From Pseudomonas sp. G.S.17 (GTDB taxonomy: Bacteria > Pseudomonadota > Gammaproteobacteria > Pseudomonadales > Pseudomonadaceae), in contig NZ_CP151076.1 of NCBI RefSeq assembly GCF_038096165.1, positions 5,763,501 through 5,827,500 on the forward strand: DNA of 64,000 bases, given 5' to 3'. Under the pieces are notes generated by a model that made no database searches, was not told the DNA's origin, and was given only the letters and a program-made list of their open reading frames with translations. Below, in pieces: positions 38,905 through 51,196 of this stretch (position 1 is its first letter; each line of letters opens with the position of its first letter). The position numbers were made by a program, and so were the translations under genes.

Positions 38905-40818
38905 ATGTCCTTTGCTTCCCTCGGTCTCTCCGAGGCTTTAGTCCGCGCCATCGAGGCAGCGGGCTACACCGAGCCTACTCCGGTGCAACAGCGGGCAATT
39001 CCCGCCGTGTTGCAAGGTCGTGACCTGATGGTCGCGGCTCAGACAGGTACTGGTAAAACCGGCGGATTCGCCCTTCCGATTCTGGAGCGGCTGTTTCCCG
39101 GTGGTCATCCGGACAAATCCCAGCGTCACGGCCCGCGCCAACCGCGCGTACTGGTCCTGACCCCTACCCGCGAACTCGCCGCCCAGGTGCATGACAGCTT
39201 CAAGGTCTACGCCCGCGACTTGAAGTTCGTCAGCGCCTGCATCTTTGGCGGCGTCGGCACCAATCCACAGATCCAGGCCATGGCCAGAGGCGTTGACGTG
39301 CTGGTGGCCTGCCCTGGCCGTCTGCTCGATCTGGCCGGTTCAGGCAGCGTCGACCTGTCCCACGTTGAAATCCTGGTGCTCGATGAAGCCGACCGGATGC
39401 TCGACATGGGCTTCGTCCACGACGTGAAGAAAGTCCTCGCGCGCCTGCCTGCCAAGCGTCAGAACCTGCTGTTCTCGGCAACGTTCTCCAACGACATCAC
39501 GGCTTTGGCCGGCAAGCTGCTGCACAACCCCGAGCGCATCGAAGTCACGCCGCCGAACACCACGGTCGAGCGTATCGAGCAACGGGTGTTCCGTCTGGCC
39601 TCGAACCACAAGCGTTCGCTGCTGGCGCACTTGATTACCGCTGGCGCCTGGGAACAGGTTCTGGTCTTTACTCGCACCAAGCACGGCGCCAACCGTCTGG
39701 CCGAATACCTGGACAAACACGGCCTCAGCGCTGTGGCAATCCACGGTAACAAGAGCCAGAACGCCCGGACCAAAGCCCTGGCCGACTTCAAGGCTGGTGA
39801 CGTTCGCATCATGGTTGCTACCGATATCGCCGCGCGCGGCCTGGATATCGACCAGTTGCCGCATGTGGTCAACTTCGAGCTGCCTAACGTCGACGAAGAC
39901 TACGTGCACCGTATCGGCCGGACTGGCCGTGCGGGCCGCAGCGGCGAAGCGATTTCGCTGGTCGCCCCGGACGAAGAAAAACTGCTGAAAAGCATCGAGC
40001 GCATGACCAAGCAGAAGCTTGCTGATGGCGACTTGATGGGTTTTGACATCACTGCAGTCGAAGCCGAGAAGCCTGAAGTTCGCGAGCGTCCGGACGTGCG
40101 TAATCCACGCAATCCGCGCGGTCCGCGTGGTGATGGCCCGAACGGTGGTGGCGGTGGCGGCGGTCGCAAGGATAAAGGCAAGGACAAGGGCAAGGAAAAG
40201 TCGGCAACGGCTACTACCGGCGAACGTCCGGCGCGTCCGGCCCGTGAGCAAAAGCCTCGCGAAGCAGGTCCGGCCCGTGAACAGCGTCAGCCGTCCACGC
40301 CCCGCGCAGCGCAGCCGCAGTCAGCCAATCGCGCTCCGGATGAGTTCCTGGACGACGAAGTGGATAACTTCGGCAACCGTGCTGACTACGTCAGTCCGTA
40401 TCAGGGCAAAAACCAGGGTCGCGGTCGTCGTCCTGGTGCTCCGGCATCCGCTCCGGCTGCAACTACACCCGGCGCAGCACCTGCCGCACGTGGCCCGCGC
40501 CCAAGTGGCCCGCGTACCGGCGCTGGCGCAACCACCGGCACGCCGCCGGCCAAGCGCAACGGCCCACGCAGTGGCGCACCCCGTGACGGCCAGGCCCGTC
40601 GCGAGGAGCAACCCCGCAATCGCCGTCCGGCTCGTGATGATCAGCCAGCTCGCCAGGAACCTGCAGTCACAGGCCCTCGCGATGGCCAGCCAGCACCAAA
40701 GATCATGCACAAAGAGTCGAAAAGCGACCGGTTCCCGTCCGCTGAACAGCTCGATCAACTGCCAAGCCGCCCACGCGGTGAAAAACCGGCCTTGCTGACG
40801 CGCAACCGCGAAGGTTAA
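38905..40818 (+). CDS. rhlE2: DEAD-box RNA helicase RhlE2
   Basis: ATP-dependent RNA helicase of 637 aa. The RecA domains carry all family motifs: Q motif ([13 protein letters not shown]), Walker [33 protein letters not shown], and the C-terminal [13 protein letters not shown]. From about residue 390 to the end there is a long disordered, Arg-, Pro-, Gly- and Gln-rich tail ([22 protein letters not shown], repeated RPAR and PRDGQ). Length and tail match the RhlE2 paralogue (PA0428), whose tail binds RNA, rather than short RhlE1. A terminator follows directly. Confidence 0.92.
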   Translation: MSFASLGLSEALVRAIEAAGYTEPTPVQQRAIPAVLQGRDLMVAAQTGTGKTGGFALPILERLFPGGHPDKSQRHGPRQPRVLVLTPTRELAAQVHDSFKVYARDLKFVSACIFGGVGTNPQIQAMARGVDVLVACPGRLLDLAGSGSVDLSHVEILVLDEADRMLDMGFVHDVKKVLARLPAKRQNLLFSATFSNDITALAGKLLHNPERIEVTPPNTTVERIEQRVFRLASNHKRSLLAHLITAGAWEQVLVFTRTKHGANRLAEYLDKHGLSAVAIHGNKSQNARTKALADFKAGDVRIMVATDIAARGLDIDQLPHVVNFELPNVDEDYVHRIGRTGRAGRSGEAISLVAPDEEKLLKSIERMTKQKLADGDLMGFDITAVEAEKPEVRERPDVRNPRNPRGPRGDGPNGGGGGGGRKDKGKDKGKEKSATATTGERPARPAREQKPREAGPAREQRQPSTPRAAQPQSANRAPDEFLDDEVDNFGNRADYVSPYQGKNQGRGRRPGAPASAPAATTPGAAPAARGPRPSGPRTGAGATTGTPPAKRNGPRSGAPRDGQARREEQPRNRRPARDDQPARQEPAVTGPRDGQPAPKIMHKESKSDRFPSAEQLDQLPSRPRGEKPALLTRNREG

Positions 40819-40832
40819 GCAAAGCAGGCAGC

Positions 40833-40872
40833 AAAAAAACGCCCCGGACTGGTTTCAGTTCGGGGCGTTTTT
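40833..40872 (+). terminator. Rho-independent terminator of rhlE2
   Basis: AACGCCCCGGACT and AGTTCGGGGCGTTTTT form a long stem with one mismatch, preceded by A-run and followed by T-run. Confidence 0.93.
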
Positions 40873-40920
40873 CGTTGGCGCGACGCTGCTCGACACACGA
40901 TTCCTCAGACAGCGAAATCG

Positions 40921-41021
40921 GTAGGAGGGGACTCGTCCCCGAAAGCGATTGGCCGGGTAAAGAGATAATCCAGACGTTATCGCCGACTGAGCTGACGTCT
41001 CGGGGACAAGTCCCCTCCTAC
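40921..41021. repeat. REPIN (GTAGGAGGGGACTCGTCCCC family), copy 1
   Basis: Inverted units GTAGGAGGGGACTCGTCCCC and GGGGACAAGTCCCCTCCTAC about 60 bp apart. Confidence 0.93.
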
Positions 41022-41071
41022 AGTGGGCTCTATGTGTGCTGCTCGACACGATCCCTCAGACAGCGAAATCG

Positions 41072-41171
41072 GTAGGAGGGGACTCGTCCCCGAAGGCGAT
41101 TGGCCGGGTAAGGAGATAATCCAGACGTTATCGCCGCCTGAGCTGACGCCTCGGGGGCAAGTCCCTCCTAC
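41072..41171. repeat. REPIN (GTAGGAGGGGACTCGTCCCC family), copy 2
   Basis: Second tandem copy; its right unit is shortened (GGGGGCAAGTCCCTCCTAC). Read on the minus strand, its TAG at 41170-41168 is the stop codon of the LysR-type gene. Confidence 0.93.
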
Positions 41172-42067
41172 AGTGAATTCCCCGCGTTGCGCGTCACCAG
41201 CTCCACAAACGCCTTGGCCATGGGCGATTGCTGGTCTTTGCGTTGCACCAGCCACACCGCGCTGGTGGCGGCAGGGTCGAGCAGGGTTCGATAGACCACG
41301 CCATCGATGCGCATGCGGCGGTAGGAGGCCGGTAGCACAGTGACGCCCAGACCTGCGGCAACCAGGCCGATGATGGTCATGGCTTCGCCCGCTTCCTGGG
41401 TGATCAGCGGGCTGAAACCTGCGGCGCGCGCCAGATCAAGCAGTTGGGCGTATAAACCGCTGCCATAGGAACGCGGGAAGAACACAAAAGGTTCGGCGGC
41501 CAGCTCCGCCAGATGCAGGCCGTTTTCGCTGCCCTGGGCCAAACGATGATCGGCGCGAATGATTGCCACCAAGGGCTCATGCAGCAGCTCGACGGCAATC
41601 AGCGATTCGGGCAACGGCAGCGGACGCATGATGCCGACCTGCATGGACTGATCCTCAAGCCCGGCCGCCACTTCCTTGCTGCTCATTTCCTGCAATGCCA
41701 GATGCACCGCCGGGAAGGCCTGGCGAAAAGCAAAGATCGCCTGCGGGATGCTCGACGTGAACGGTGCCGAAGCCGTAAAACCGATCTTCAGTTCACCCAG
41801 CTCGCCCAGTTGCGCACGCCGCGCCACGTCGGCGGCCTTGTCCACCTGCGCCAGCACTAGACGCGCCTCATCAAGGAACAGCCGCCCCGCTTCACTGAGT
41901 TCAACGCGCCGGTTGGTGCGGTCGAACAATCGCGCGCCCAGTTCCTGCTCCAGCGCTTGAATCTGCTGGCTCAACGGCGGTTGCGAGATTCCCAGCAATT
42001 GCGCGGCGCGACCGAAGTGCAGCTCTTCGGCGACGGCGATGAAGTAGCGCAAATGGCGTAATTCCAT
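41168..42067 (-). CDS. LysR-family transcription regulator
   Basis: Regulator of 299 aa: N-terminal winged helix (MELRHLRYFIAVAEELHFGR AAQLLGISQPPLSQQIQALE) and a periplasmic-binding-like effector domain (LKIGFTASAPFTSSIP, GLGVTVLPASYRRM). It belongs to the BenM/CatR-like side of the family by its N-terminal signature. It is divergent from the MFS transporter gene and probably controls it. The stop codon and last residue come from a REP element, so the natural C-terminus may have been changed. Confidence 0.92.
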   Translation of the reverse strand: MELRHLRYFIAVAEELHFGRAAQLLGISQPPLSQQIQALEQELGARLFDRTNRRVELSEAGRLFLDEARLVLAQVDKAADVARRAQLGELGELKIGFTASAPFTSSIPQAIFAFRQAFPAVHLALQEMSSKEVAAGLEDQSMQVGIMRPLPLPESLIAVELLHEPLVAIIRADHRLAQGSENGLHLAELAAEPFVFFPRSYGSGLYAQLLDLARAAGFSPLITQEAGEAMTIIGLVAAGLGVTVLPASYRRMRIDGVVYRTLLDPAATSAVWLVQRKDQQSPMAKAFVELVTRNAGNSL

Positions 42068-42184
42068 GAGCCTTCCATTAGGTCGTTTTAGATATCAAAC
42101 AGGTCGAACAATATATTGGAAAGAATCATTAGCGGGCTATATTCTTTTTCATCATCGCCTGCCCAATCGTCCCCGAGGTCCATT

Positions 42185-43453
42185 GTGAATCCTGCTGTTG
42201 CCCCATCCGACACTGCGTCCACGCCTATCCAAGCGGCTGTTCCGCTGGGCAACACCTACATCGAAAAAGACACGCCGATGTTCATGCGCACAGTGTTGGC
42301 CTTATTCTCCGGCGGGTTCGCGACCTTCGCGCTGCTGTACTGCGTGCAACCGATGATGCCGGTGTTGTCCCGCGAGTTTTCCATCAATGCCGCGCAGAGC
42401 AGCCTGATTCTCTCGGTTTCCACGGCGATGCTCGCCCTTGGCCTGCTGATCACCGGGCCGATTTCCGACCGACTCGGGCGCAAGCCGGTGATGGTGTTGT
42501 CGCTGTTTTCCGCAGCGATCTTCACCCTGGCCAGCGGCATGGTGCCGAGCTGGGAAGACGTGCTGATTACCCGGGCACTGGTGGGTTTGTCCCTGAGCGG
42601 GCTGGCAGCGGTGGCCATGACCTACCTCAGCGAAGAGATTCACCCCAATCACATTGGCCTGGCGATGGGCCTGTATATCGGCGGCAACGCCATCGGCGGC
42701 ATGAGCGGTCGAGTGATTACCGGTGTGCTGATCGATTACGTCAGCTGGCACGCAGCGATCATGGTGGTTGGCGGACTGGCGTTGATTGCGGCGGCGGTGT
42801 TCTGGAGGATCCTTCCGGAATCGCGCAATTTCCGCGCCCGCTCGCTGCATCCGCGCAGCCTGCTGGAAGGCTTCGTCGTGCAGTTCCGCGACGCCGGCCT
42901 GCCGCTGCTGTTTATTGAGGCGTTCCTGCTGATGGGCAGCTTCGTGACCATGTTCAACTACATCGGCTATCGCCTGCTGGCCGAGCCTTACCATCTGAGC
43001 CAGGCGGTGGTCGGGCTGTTTTCGGTGGTATACCTGTCGGGGATCTACAGCTCGGCGAAAATCGGTTCACTGGCCGACAAGCTGGGCCGTCGCCGAGTGT
43101 TATGGGCGGTGATCGTGATGATGCTGGTCGGCGTCAGCCTGACCATGTTCACCCCGCTGCCGGTGGTAATTGTCGGCGTGTTGCTGTTCACATTCGGCTT
43201 CTTCGGCGCGCATTCGGTGGCCAGCAGCTGGATCGGCCGCCGCGCGATCACCGCCAAGGGGCAGGCATCATCGCTGTATCTGTTCAGTTATTACGTAGGA
43301 TCGAGCGTCGCCGGGACCGGCGGGGGCGTGTTCTGGCATTACGCAGGCTGGAACGGCATCGGCCTGTTCATCGGCGCGCTGCTGCTGGTGGCCCTGGCCG
43401 TGGCATTGCGCCTGGCCAAGTTGCCGCCGTTGGTGGTGAGAGCGCAGATTTAA
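42185..43453 (+). CDS. Major facilitator superfamily transporter (YnfM-like)
   Basis: Integral membrane transporter of 422 aa with 12 hydrophobic segments after a polar N-terminus. MFS marks: FATFALLYCVQPMMPVLSRE, the loop motif GPISDRLGRKPVMV and the second-half SLADKLGRRRVLW. It resembles YnfM/AraJ-type drug or metabolite exporters. The start is a GTG at 42185 with GAGG 7 nt upstream; the frame is open further but would run into the LysR promoter. Control by the divergent LysR gene is inferred. Confidence 0.9.
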   Translation: MNPAVAPSDTASTPIQAAVPLGNTYIEKDTPMFMRTVLALFSGGFATFALLYCVQPMMPVLSREFSINAAQSSLILSVSTAMLALGLLITGPISDRLGRKPVMVLSLFSAAIFTLASGMVPSWEDVLITRALVGLSLSGLAAVAMTYLSEEIHPNHIGLAMGLYIGGNAIGGMSGRVITGVLIDYVSWHAAIMVVGGLALIAAAVFWRILPESRNFRARSLHPRSLLEGFVVQFRDAGLPLLFIEAFLLMGSFVTMFNYIGYRLLAEPYHLSQAVVGLFSVVYLSGIYSSAKIGSLADKLGRRRVLWAVIVMMLVGVSLTMFTPLPVVIVGVLLFTFGFFGAHSVASSWIGRRAITAKGQASSLYLFSYYVGSSVAGTGGGVFWHYAGWNGIGLFIGALLLVALAVALRLAKLPPLVVRAQI

Positions 43454-43489
43454 GGTGGTCTTCGGCAAAAAATGGCCTGTGCAGACTGT

Positions 43490-43579
43490 GTGGGAGCGAG
43501 CTTGCTCGCGAAGGAGCAGTTACTTCCAGCGCATTCGCGGCGCCTGAAATATTGCCTTCGCGAGCAAGCTCGCTCCCAC
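43490..43579. repeat. REPIN (GTGGGAGCGAGCTTGCTCGC family)
   Basis: Two intact inverted REP units about 45 bp apart, between convergent MFS and hemE genes; the right unit ends 13 bp before the hemE stop. Confidence 0.95.
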
Positions 43580-43592
43580 CTGTCTGGAACAA

Positions 43593-44657
43593 TCAGCCGT
43601 GATACTGCGCCGACAGCTCATGCACCGCTTCGATGAACGCGCCAGCGCGGGCCGGGTCGACTTCCGGGGTGATGCCGTGGCCAAGATTGAAAACGTGACC
43701 GTTGCCGCTGCCGTAGCTTTCGAGGATGCGTGACACTTCGGCACGAATCGCTTGCGGGCTGGCGTACAGCACGGACGGATCCATGTTGCCTTGCAGCGCG
43801 ACTTTGCCACCCACGCGACGGCGGGCGTCACCGATGTTGGTGGTCCAATCCAGGCCCAGCGCTTCGGCGCCAGTATCGGCCATGCTTTCCAGCCACTGAC
43901 CGCCACCTTTGGTGAACAGGATCACCGGCACTTTGCGCCCGTCGTTCTCGCGGATCAGACCGTTGACGATCTTCTGCATGTAAGCCAGCGAGAATTCCTG
44001 ATAGGCCGCGTCGGAAAGACTGCCGCCCCAGCTGTCGAAAATCTGCACAGCCTGCGCGCCAGCAAGGATCTGGCCGTTGAGGTATGAAGTCACCGACTGC
44101 GCCAGCTTGTCCAGCAACAGGTGCATGGCCTGGGGATTTTCGTAGAGCATGGCTTTGGACTTGCGATGGTCTTTCGACGAGCCGCCTTCGACCATGTACG
44201 TGGCCAGCGTCCACGGGCTGCCGGAAAAACCGATCAAAGGTACGCGACCGTTAAGCTCGCGGCGGATGGTGCTGACAGCATCCATCACATAGCCGAGGTC
44301 TTTTTGCGGGTCCGGGATCGGCAAGGCTTCGATTTCAGCCAGGGTATTGACGGTTTTCTTGAAGCGCGGACCTTCGCCGGTCTCGAAATACAGTCCCAAC
44401 CCCATGGCATCAGGGATGGTCAGGATGTCGGAAAACAGAATCGCGGCATCCAGCGGATAGCGATCCAGCGGTTGCAGCGTGACTTCGCAAGCGAACTCCG
44501 GATTCATGCACAAGCTCATGAAATCGCCGGCTTTGGCGCGGCTGGCGCGGTATTCAGGCAAGTAGCGGCCGGCCTGGCGCATCATCCAGACAGGGGTCAC
44601 ATCTACGGGTTGCTTGAGCAGGGCACGAAGGAAACGGTCGTTCTTCAAGGCAGTCAT
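43593..44657 (-). CDS. hemE: Uroporphyrinogen decarboxylase
   Basis: Cytoplasmic haem synthesis enzyme of 354 aa that removes four carboxyl groups from uroporphyrinogen III to give coproporphyrinogen III. Marks: [15 protein letters not shown] at the N-terminus, [34 protein letters not shown], and [13 protein letters not shown]. Length is standard. gltD lies upstream on the same strand with a terminator and REPIN between, so hemE should have its own promoter. Confidence 0.97.
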   Translation of the reverse strand: MTALKNDRFLRALLKQPVDVTPVWMMRQAGRYLPEYRASRAKAGDFMSLCMNPEFACEVTLQPLDRYPLDAAILFSDILTIPDAMGLGLYFETGEGPRFKKTVNTLAEIEALPIPDPQKDLGYVMDAVSTIRRELNGRVPLIGFSGSPWTLATYMVEGGSSKDHRKSKAMLYENPQAMHLLLDKLAQSVTSYLNGQILAGAQAVQIFDSWGGSLSDAAYQEFSLAYMQKIVNGLIRENDGRKVPVILFTKGGGQWLESMADTGAEALGLDWTTNIGDARRRVGGKVALQGNMDPSVLYASPQAIRAEVSRILESYGSGNGHVFNLGHGITPEVDPARAGAFIEAVHELSAQYHG

Positions 44658-44704
44658 GTCGGCATCCGCAAAAAAAGTGCGGGCATTTTCTCAGACACAG
44701 ACGC

Positions 44705-44732
44705 AAAAGGCACGGCAAGAGCCGTGCCTTTT
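44705..44732 (-). terminator. Rho-independent terminator of gltD (bidirectional)
   Basis: AAAAGGCACGGC-AAGA-GCCGTGCCTTTT: a perfect 8-bp GC stem with A and T tracts, between gltD and hemE. Confidence 0.9.
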
Positions 44733-44757
44733 ATCTATCGTGGCGATTTGTCGCATC

Positions 44758-44847
44758 GTAGGACCGGCTTTAGCCGGGAAGAGGTCGGTACATCCAATGC
44801 ATCTTCTGCGTCAGAAATGCCGCCCTCCCGGCTAAAGCCGGTCCAAC
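44758..44847. repeat. REPIN (GTAGGACCGGCTTTAGCC family), copy 3
   Basis: Inverted REP units about 45 bp apart. The right unit has one change (GGTCCAAC). Its left end is next to the gltD terminator and its right end 9 bp from the gltD stop. Confidence 0.94.
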
Positions 44848-44856
44848 AGGGCGTCG

Positions 44857-46379
<1,523 letters not shown>

Positions 46380-46391
46380 TCGTGGCTGCTT

Positions 46392-49300
46392 TTATTGCGG
46401 GTTCGCGCGGGTGCTGGAGAGCAACGATTTGAGCGTCGCAGCCTTGGGCTTGACCATCCAGAAGCGGCGCAGGTAATCGTCGAGGTTTTCCCAGACGTTA
46501 CGGCCCCACTCGCTGTCGGTTTCCTCGACATACTCGGCCAGAACTCGCTCCAGGTGGCTGCGATAGGCTTCCATCGACTCGCCGCTGATGCGCTGGATTT
46601 CCACCAGTTCGTGGTTGACCCGGTCAACGAAGGTGTTGTCCAGGTCCAGCACGTAGGCGAAACCACCGGTCATGCCGGAGCCGAAGTTGTAGCCAGTCTT
46701 GCCCAATACGCAGACAAAGCCCCCGGTCATGTATTCGCAGCAGTGATCGCCGGTGCCTTCCACGATGGTGTGGGCGCCGGAGTTACGCACTGCGAAGCGC
46801 TCGCCCGCCGTACCGGCCGCGAACAGCTTGCCGCCGGTAGCGCCGTAGAGGCAGGTGTTGCCGATGATGGCGCTGTCCTGAGTCTTGAACGGGCTGCCTT
46901 TGGGCGGAACGATGACCAGTTTGCCAGCGGTCATGCCTTTGCCGACGTAGTCGTTGGCGTCGCCTTCCAGATACATGTTCAGGCCACCTGCGTTCCACAC
47001 GCCAAAGCTCTGCCCGGCCGTGCCCTTGAAGCGGAACGTGATCGGTGCCTTGTTCATGCCCTGGTTGCCGTGCAGCTTGGCGATTTCGCCGGAGATCCGC
47101 GCGCCGATGGACCGGTCGCAGTTGCAGATGTCCATGGCGTACTCGCCGCCGCTCATGCTTTCGATGGCCGGTTTGGCCAGCTCCACCATGCGCTCGGCCA
47201 TCAGACCTTTGTCGAACGGCGGATTGCGCTCCACGAGGCTGAATTGCGGCTTGTCAGCCGGAATGTGATCGCTGCCCAACAGCGGCGTCAGGTCCAGGTG
47301 CTGCTGCTTGGCGGTTTCGCCCGGCAGGATGTCGAGCAGATCGGTACGCCCAATCAGCTCTTCCAGGGAACGCACGCCCAGTTTGGCCAGCCATTCGCGG
47401 GTTTCTTCGGCCACGTAGGTGAAGAAGTTGATCACCATGTCGACGGTGCCGATGTAGTGATCCTTGCGCAGCTTCTCGTTCTGGGTCGCAACACCGGTGG
47501 CGCAGTTGTTTAGGTGGCAGATCCGCAGGTATTTGCAGCCCAGGGCGATCATTGGCGCAGTACCGAAACCGAAGCTCTCGGCGCCGAGAATGGCCGCCTT
47601 GATCACGTCGAGGCCGGTTTTCAGGCCGCCGTCAGTCTGGACCCGAACCTTGCCGCGCAGGTCGTTGCCGCGCAGGGTCTGGTGGGTTTCGGCCAGGCCG
47701 AGTTCCCACGGTGCGCCCGCGTATTTGATCGACGACAGCGGCGATGCGCCGGTACCGCCGTCATAACCGGAAATGGTGATCAGGTCGGCATACGCCTTGG
47801 CCACACCCGCAGCAATCGTCCCGACGCCGGCTTCTGCCACCAGCTTGACCGAAACCAGCGCAGCGGGGTTGACCTGCTTGAGGTCGAAAATCAGCTGCGA
47901 CAAGTCTTCGATGGAATAGATGTCGTGGTGCGGCGGCGGCGAAATCAGCGTCACGCCCGGCACTGCATAACGCAGCTTGGCGATCAGACCGTTCACTTTA
48001 CCGCCCGGCAGTTGCCCGCCTTCACCCGGCTTGGCGCCTTGCGCAACCTTGATCTGCAACACATCGGCGTTGACCAGATACTCAGGCGTAACGCCAAAGC
48101 GGCCGGTGGCGATCTGTTTGATCTTGGAGCTGCGAATCGTGCCGTAACGGGCTGGATCTTCGCCGCCTTCACCGGAGTTCGAGCGCGCGCCCAAGCGGTT
48201 CATGGCTTCGGCCAGCGCTTCGTGAGCTTCTGGCGACAGCGCGCCCAGGGAAATACCTGCCGAGTCGAAGCGCTTGAGGATTTCGCTCAGCGGTTCCACT
48301 TCGTCGATGGACATCGGTGTTTCGAGGGTCTTGACCTTGAACAGGTCGCGAATCATCGAAACCGGACGGTTATCCACCAGCGCGGTGTATTCCTTGAACT
48401 TGCTGTAGTCGCCTTGTTGCACGGCAGCTTGCAGGGTGCTGACCACGTCCGGGTTGTAGGCGTGGTATTCGCCGCCGAACACGAACTTGAGCAGGCCGCC
48501 TTGCTGGATCGGCTTGCGCGGGCTCCAGGCTTCGGCGGCCAGGGCTTTCTGCTCGGCTTCCAGATCGACGAAACGTGCGCCCTTGATGCGGCTTGGTACG
48601 CCACGGAAACTCAGGTCGCAGACCGCTTCGGACAGACCGATGGCTTCGAACAGTTGTGCGCCACGGTACGACGTGATGGTCGAAATACCCATCTTCGACA
48701 GGATCTTGAGCAGACCTTTGGTGATGCCTTTGCGGTAGTTCTTGAACACCTCGTAGAGGTCGCCCAGCACTTCACCAGTACGGATCAGGTCGCCCAGCAC
48801 TTCGTAGGCCAGGAACGGATAGACGGCCGACGCGCCGAAACCGATCAACACCGCGAAATGGTGCGGATCGCGGGCCGTTGCGGTTTCAACCAGGATATTG
48901 CTGTCGCAGCGCAGGCCTTTTTCAGTCAGGCGGTGATGCACAGCGCCTACAGCCAGCGAAGCGTGAGCCGGCAACTTGCCCGGCGCGATATGACGGTCGG
49001 TCAGGACGATCTGGGTCCGACCGGCGCGCACGGCTTCTTCAGCCTGATCGGCGATGTTGCGCACCGCTGCTTCGAGGCCGATGTGTTCGTCGTAGTTGAG
49101 GTCGATGATCTGCCGCTCGAAGCCCGGACGCTCCAGGGTCATCAGCGAACGCCACTTGGCCGGGGAAATGACCGGCGAGCTGAGGATCACGCGGGAAGCG
49201 TGCTCTGGCGATTCCTGGAAAATGTTGCGCTCGGCACCGAGGCAGATTTCCAGGGACATGACGATGGCTTCACGCAGCGGGTCGATCGGCGGGTTGGTGA

Positions 49301-50840
49301 CCTGCGCGAACTGCTGACGGAAATAGTCGTAAGGCGAACGCACACGATGCGACAGCACGGCCATCGGCGTGTCATCGCCCATGGAGCCGACTGCTTCCTG
49401 GCCTTGTTCGCCCAGCGGACGCAATACCTGGTCGCGCTCTTCGAAAGTGACCTGGTACATCTTCATGTACTGCTTGAGCTGGTCGGCATTGTAGAAAGCC
49501 GAACCATGGTCGTTGTCTTCGATGGTCGCCTGGATACGCAAAGCGTTCTTGCGCAGCCATTGTTTGTACGGATGACGCGACTTCAAGCGGTTGTCGATGG
49601 CATCGGTGTCGAGGATCTGGCCGGTTTCGGTGTCCACGGCAAAGATCTGACCTGGACCGACACGGCCCTTGGCGATGACGTCTTCCGGCTTGTAATCCCA
49701 CACGCCGATTTCCGACGCCAGGGTGATGTAGCCATTCTTGGTGGTCACCCAGCGCGCCGGGCGCAGGCCGTTACGGTCGAGCAGGCAGACCGCGTGGCGA
49801 CCTTCGGTCATCACGACGCCAGCCGGGCCGTCCCACGGCTCCATGTGCATGGAGTTGTACTCATAGAACGCCCGCAGATCGGGGTCCATGGTCTCGACGT
49901 TCTGCCACGCAGGCGGAATGATCATGCGTACGCCACGGAACAGGTCGATGCCGCCGGTGACCATCAGTTCGAGCATGTTGTCCATGCTCGACGAATCGGA
50001 GCCGACGCGGTTGACCAGCGGGCCCAATTCATCGAGGTCCGGCATCAGTTCGTTGGCGAACTTGGTGCGCCGGGCCTGAGCCCAGTTGCGGTTACCGGTA
50101 ATCGTGTTGATCTCGCCGTTGTGGGCGAGGAAGCGGAACGGCTGCGCCAACGGCCATTTCGGCAAGGTGTTGGTCGAGAAACGCTGGTGAAACACGCAAA
50201 TCGCGGTTTGCAGGCGCTCGTCGCTCAGGTCCGGGAAAAATGCCGTCAGGTCGCGCGGCATCATCAGACCTTTATAGATGATGGTCTTGTGGGAAAAGCT
50301 GCAGATGTAGTGATCGGTATCTTCAGCGTTGGCCACCGACGAACGGCGACGGGCGCTGAACAGCTTGATGGCCATTTCCTGATCGCTCAGGCCTTCACCG
50401 CCGATGAACACCTGCTCGATTTTCGGCAACCGCTCCAGAGCCAGACGACCCAGCACGCTGGTGTCGATCGGCACCTGACGCCAGCCGATCAAGGTCAGAC
50501 CGGCAGCGAGGATTTCGCGATTCATGTTTTCGCGGGCGGCATCAGCCCTGGCGTCGTCCTGATTGAGGAACACCATGCCCACGCAATATTGACCCGGCAG
50601 CTCGTTACCAAAGTGCTCTTTGGCAATGGCGCGCAGGAATGCGTCTGGCTTCTGAATCAACAGCCCGCAGCCGTCGCCGGTCTTGCCGTCAGCGTTGATC
50701 CCACCACGGTGGGTCATGCAGGTCAGGGCTTGGATAGCCGTCTGCAACAGGTGATGACTGGGCTCGCCTTGCATATGGGCGATCAGGCCGAAACCACAGT
50801 TATCCTTGAATTCATCTGGATGGTACAGACCTGCTTTCAT
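46392..50840 (-). CDS. gltB: Glutamate synthase large subunit
   Basis: Alpha subunit of GOGAT, 1482 aa, making two glutamates from glutamine and 2-oxoglutarate. Propeptide [14 protein letters not shown] is followed by the catalytic Cys15 of the N-terminal amidotransferase ([13 protein letters not shown]). The FMN domain has [14 protein letters not shown] and a 3Fe-4S region [13 protein letters not shown], and the C-terminal beta-helix ends near [19 protein letters not shown]. Start at 50840 is chosen by the usual N-terminus; a GTG two codons upstream is possible. A candidate promoter lies about 190 bp upstream. Confidence 0.97.
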   Translation of the reverse strand: MKAGLYHPDEFKDNCGFGLIAHMQGEPSHHLLQTAIQALTCMTHRGGINADGKTGDGCGLLIQKPDAFLRAIAKEHFGNELPGQYCVGMVFLNQDDARADAARENMNREILAAGLTLIGWRQVPIDTSVLGRLALERLPKIEQVFIGGEGLSDQEMAIKLFSARRRSSVANAEDTDHYICSFSHKTIIYKGLMMPRDLTAFFPDLSDERLQTAICVFHQRFSTNTLPKWPLAQPFRFLAHNGEINTITGNRNWAQARRTKFANELMPDLDELGPLVNRVGSDSSSMDNMLELMVTGGIDLFRGVRMIIPPAWQNVETMDPDLRAFYEYNSMHMEPWDGPAGVVMTEGRHAVCLLDRNGLRPARWVTTKNGYITLASEIGVWDYKPEDVIAKGRVGPGQIFAVDTETGQILDTDAIDNRLKSRHPYKQWLRKNALRIQATIEDNDHGSAFYNADQLKQYMKMYQVTFEERDQVLRPLGEQGQEAVGSMGDDTPMAVLSHRVRSPYDYFRQQFAQVTNPPIDPLREAIVMSLEICLGAERNIFQESPEHASRVILSSPVISPAKWRSLMTLERPGFERQIIDLNYDEHIGLEAAVRNIADQAEEAVRAGRTQIVLTDRHIAPGKLPAHASLAVGAVHHRLTEKGLRCDSNILVETATARDPHHFAVLIGFGASAVYPFLAYEVLGDLIRTGEVLGDLYEVFKNYRKGITKGLLKILSKMGISTITSYRGAQLFEAIGLSEAVCDLSFRGVPSRIKGARFVDLEAEQKALAAEAWSPRKPIQQGGLLKFVFGGEYHAYNPDVVSTLQAAVQQGDYSKFKEYTALVDNRPVSMIRDLFKVKTLETPMSIDEVEPLSEILKRFDSAGISLGALSPEAHEALAEAMNRLGARSNSGEGGEDPARYGTIRSSKIKQIATGRFGVTPEYLVNADVLQIKVAQGAKPGEGGQLPGGKVNGLIAKLRYAVPGVTLISPPPHHDIYSIEDLSQLIFDLKQVNPAALVSVKLVAEAGVGTIAAGVAKAYADLITISGYDGGTGASPLSSIKYAGAPWELGLAETHQTLRGNDLRGKVRVQTDGGLKTGLDVIKAAILGAESFGFGTAPMIALGCKYLRICHLNNCATGVATQNEKLRKDHYIGTVDMVINFFTYVAEETREWLAKLGVRSLEELIGRTDLLDILPGETAKQQHLDLTPLLGSDHIPADKPQFSLVERNPPFDKGLMAERMVELAKPAIESMSGGEYAMDICNCDRSIGARISGEIAKLHGNQGMNKAPITFRFKGTAGQSFGVWNAGGLNMYLEGDANDYVGKGMTAGKLVIVPPKGSPFKTQDSAIIGNTCLYGATGGKLFAAGTAGERFAVRNSGAHTIVEGTGDHCCEYMTGGFVCVLGKTGYNFGSGMTGGFAYVLDLDNTFVDRVNHELVEIQRISGESMEAYRSHLERVLAEYVEETDSEWGRNVWENLDDYLRRFWMVKPKAATLKSLLSSTRANPQ

Positions 50841-51196
50841 AGACACTTTCTCACCAGGCTGCCTCTATTCGAGGCAAATTTCTTTTCAATTCAACCAGTT
50901 ACCTCTCGCGCTGAACGTACGCCAGCTTAGCGGGAGCAAAAGGGAGGTCATTGTACACACCGACACAAGGCGTCACAAATTTAACGACGAACAGGCGTAA
51001 ATTCGTGTCGCATTTCTGAAGGTTTATAGCGAGATGTTGTGCTAGTCAAAGTCTTTTTTGTGAGATTGACCGAGGCACCCTGAAAACACGATGCGCCTGC
51101 AACGCAGACAGCACAAGGCGCGCTGCCAACTGGCAGCACGCTCAAGCGTTAAAACAGGGTTGCTGGGTGAGCGGCCTGGATAAAGCCGCTGCGACT
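50841..51196. other. Upstream region of gltB / downstream of the DamX-like gene
   Basis: A 356-bp gap without a gene. It holds a candidate gltB promoter (51023-51049) and a small palindrome near 51122-51138 (CTGCCAACTGGCAG), which lacks a T-run and so is not a clear terminator. No further feature is evident. Confidence 0.5.
51023..51049 (-). promoter_or_regulatory. Candidate promoter for gltB
   Basis: On the minus strand, TTGACT (51049-51044) is followed 15 bp later by TATAAA (51028-51023). The spacer is short by two bases, so strength is uncertain. It would give a leader of about 175 nt. Confidence 0.4.

Larger units (their letters stand above)
40885..41171. repeat. Tandemly duplicated REP doublet
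   Basis: A unit of about 152 bp occurs twice in a row (from 40885 and from 41038). Each copy holds a REPIN of the GGTAGGAGGGGACTCGTCCC family with a nearly identical middle (ATTGGCCGGGTAA, GAGATAATCCAGACGTTATC) and differs by a few bases and a 2-bp gap. It fills the gap between the rhlE2 terminator and the LysR-type gene; nothing else is evident in this 349-bp stretch. Confidence 0.9.

Noticed and set aside
47514..50930. Open frame of 1138 codons on the + strand
   Set aside because: Antisense to gltB over its full length with no recognisable domain.
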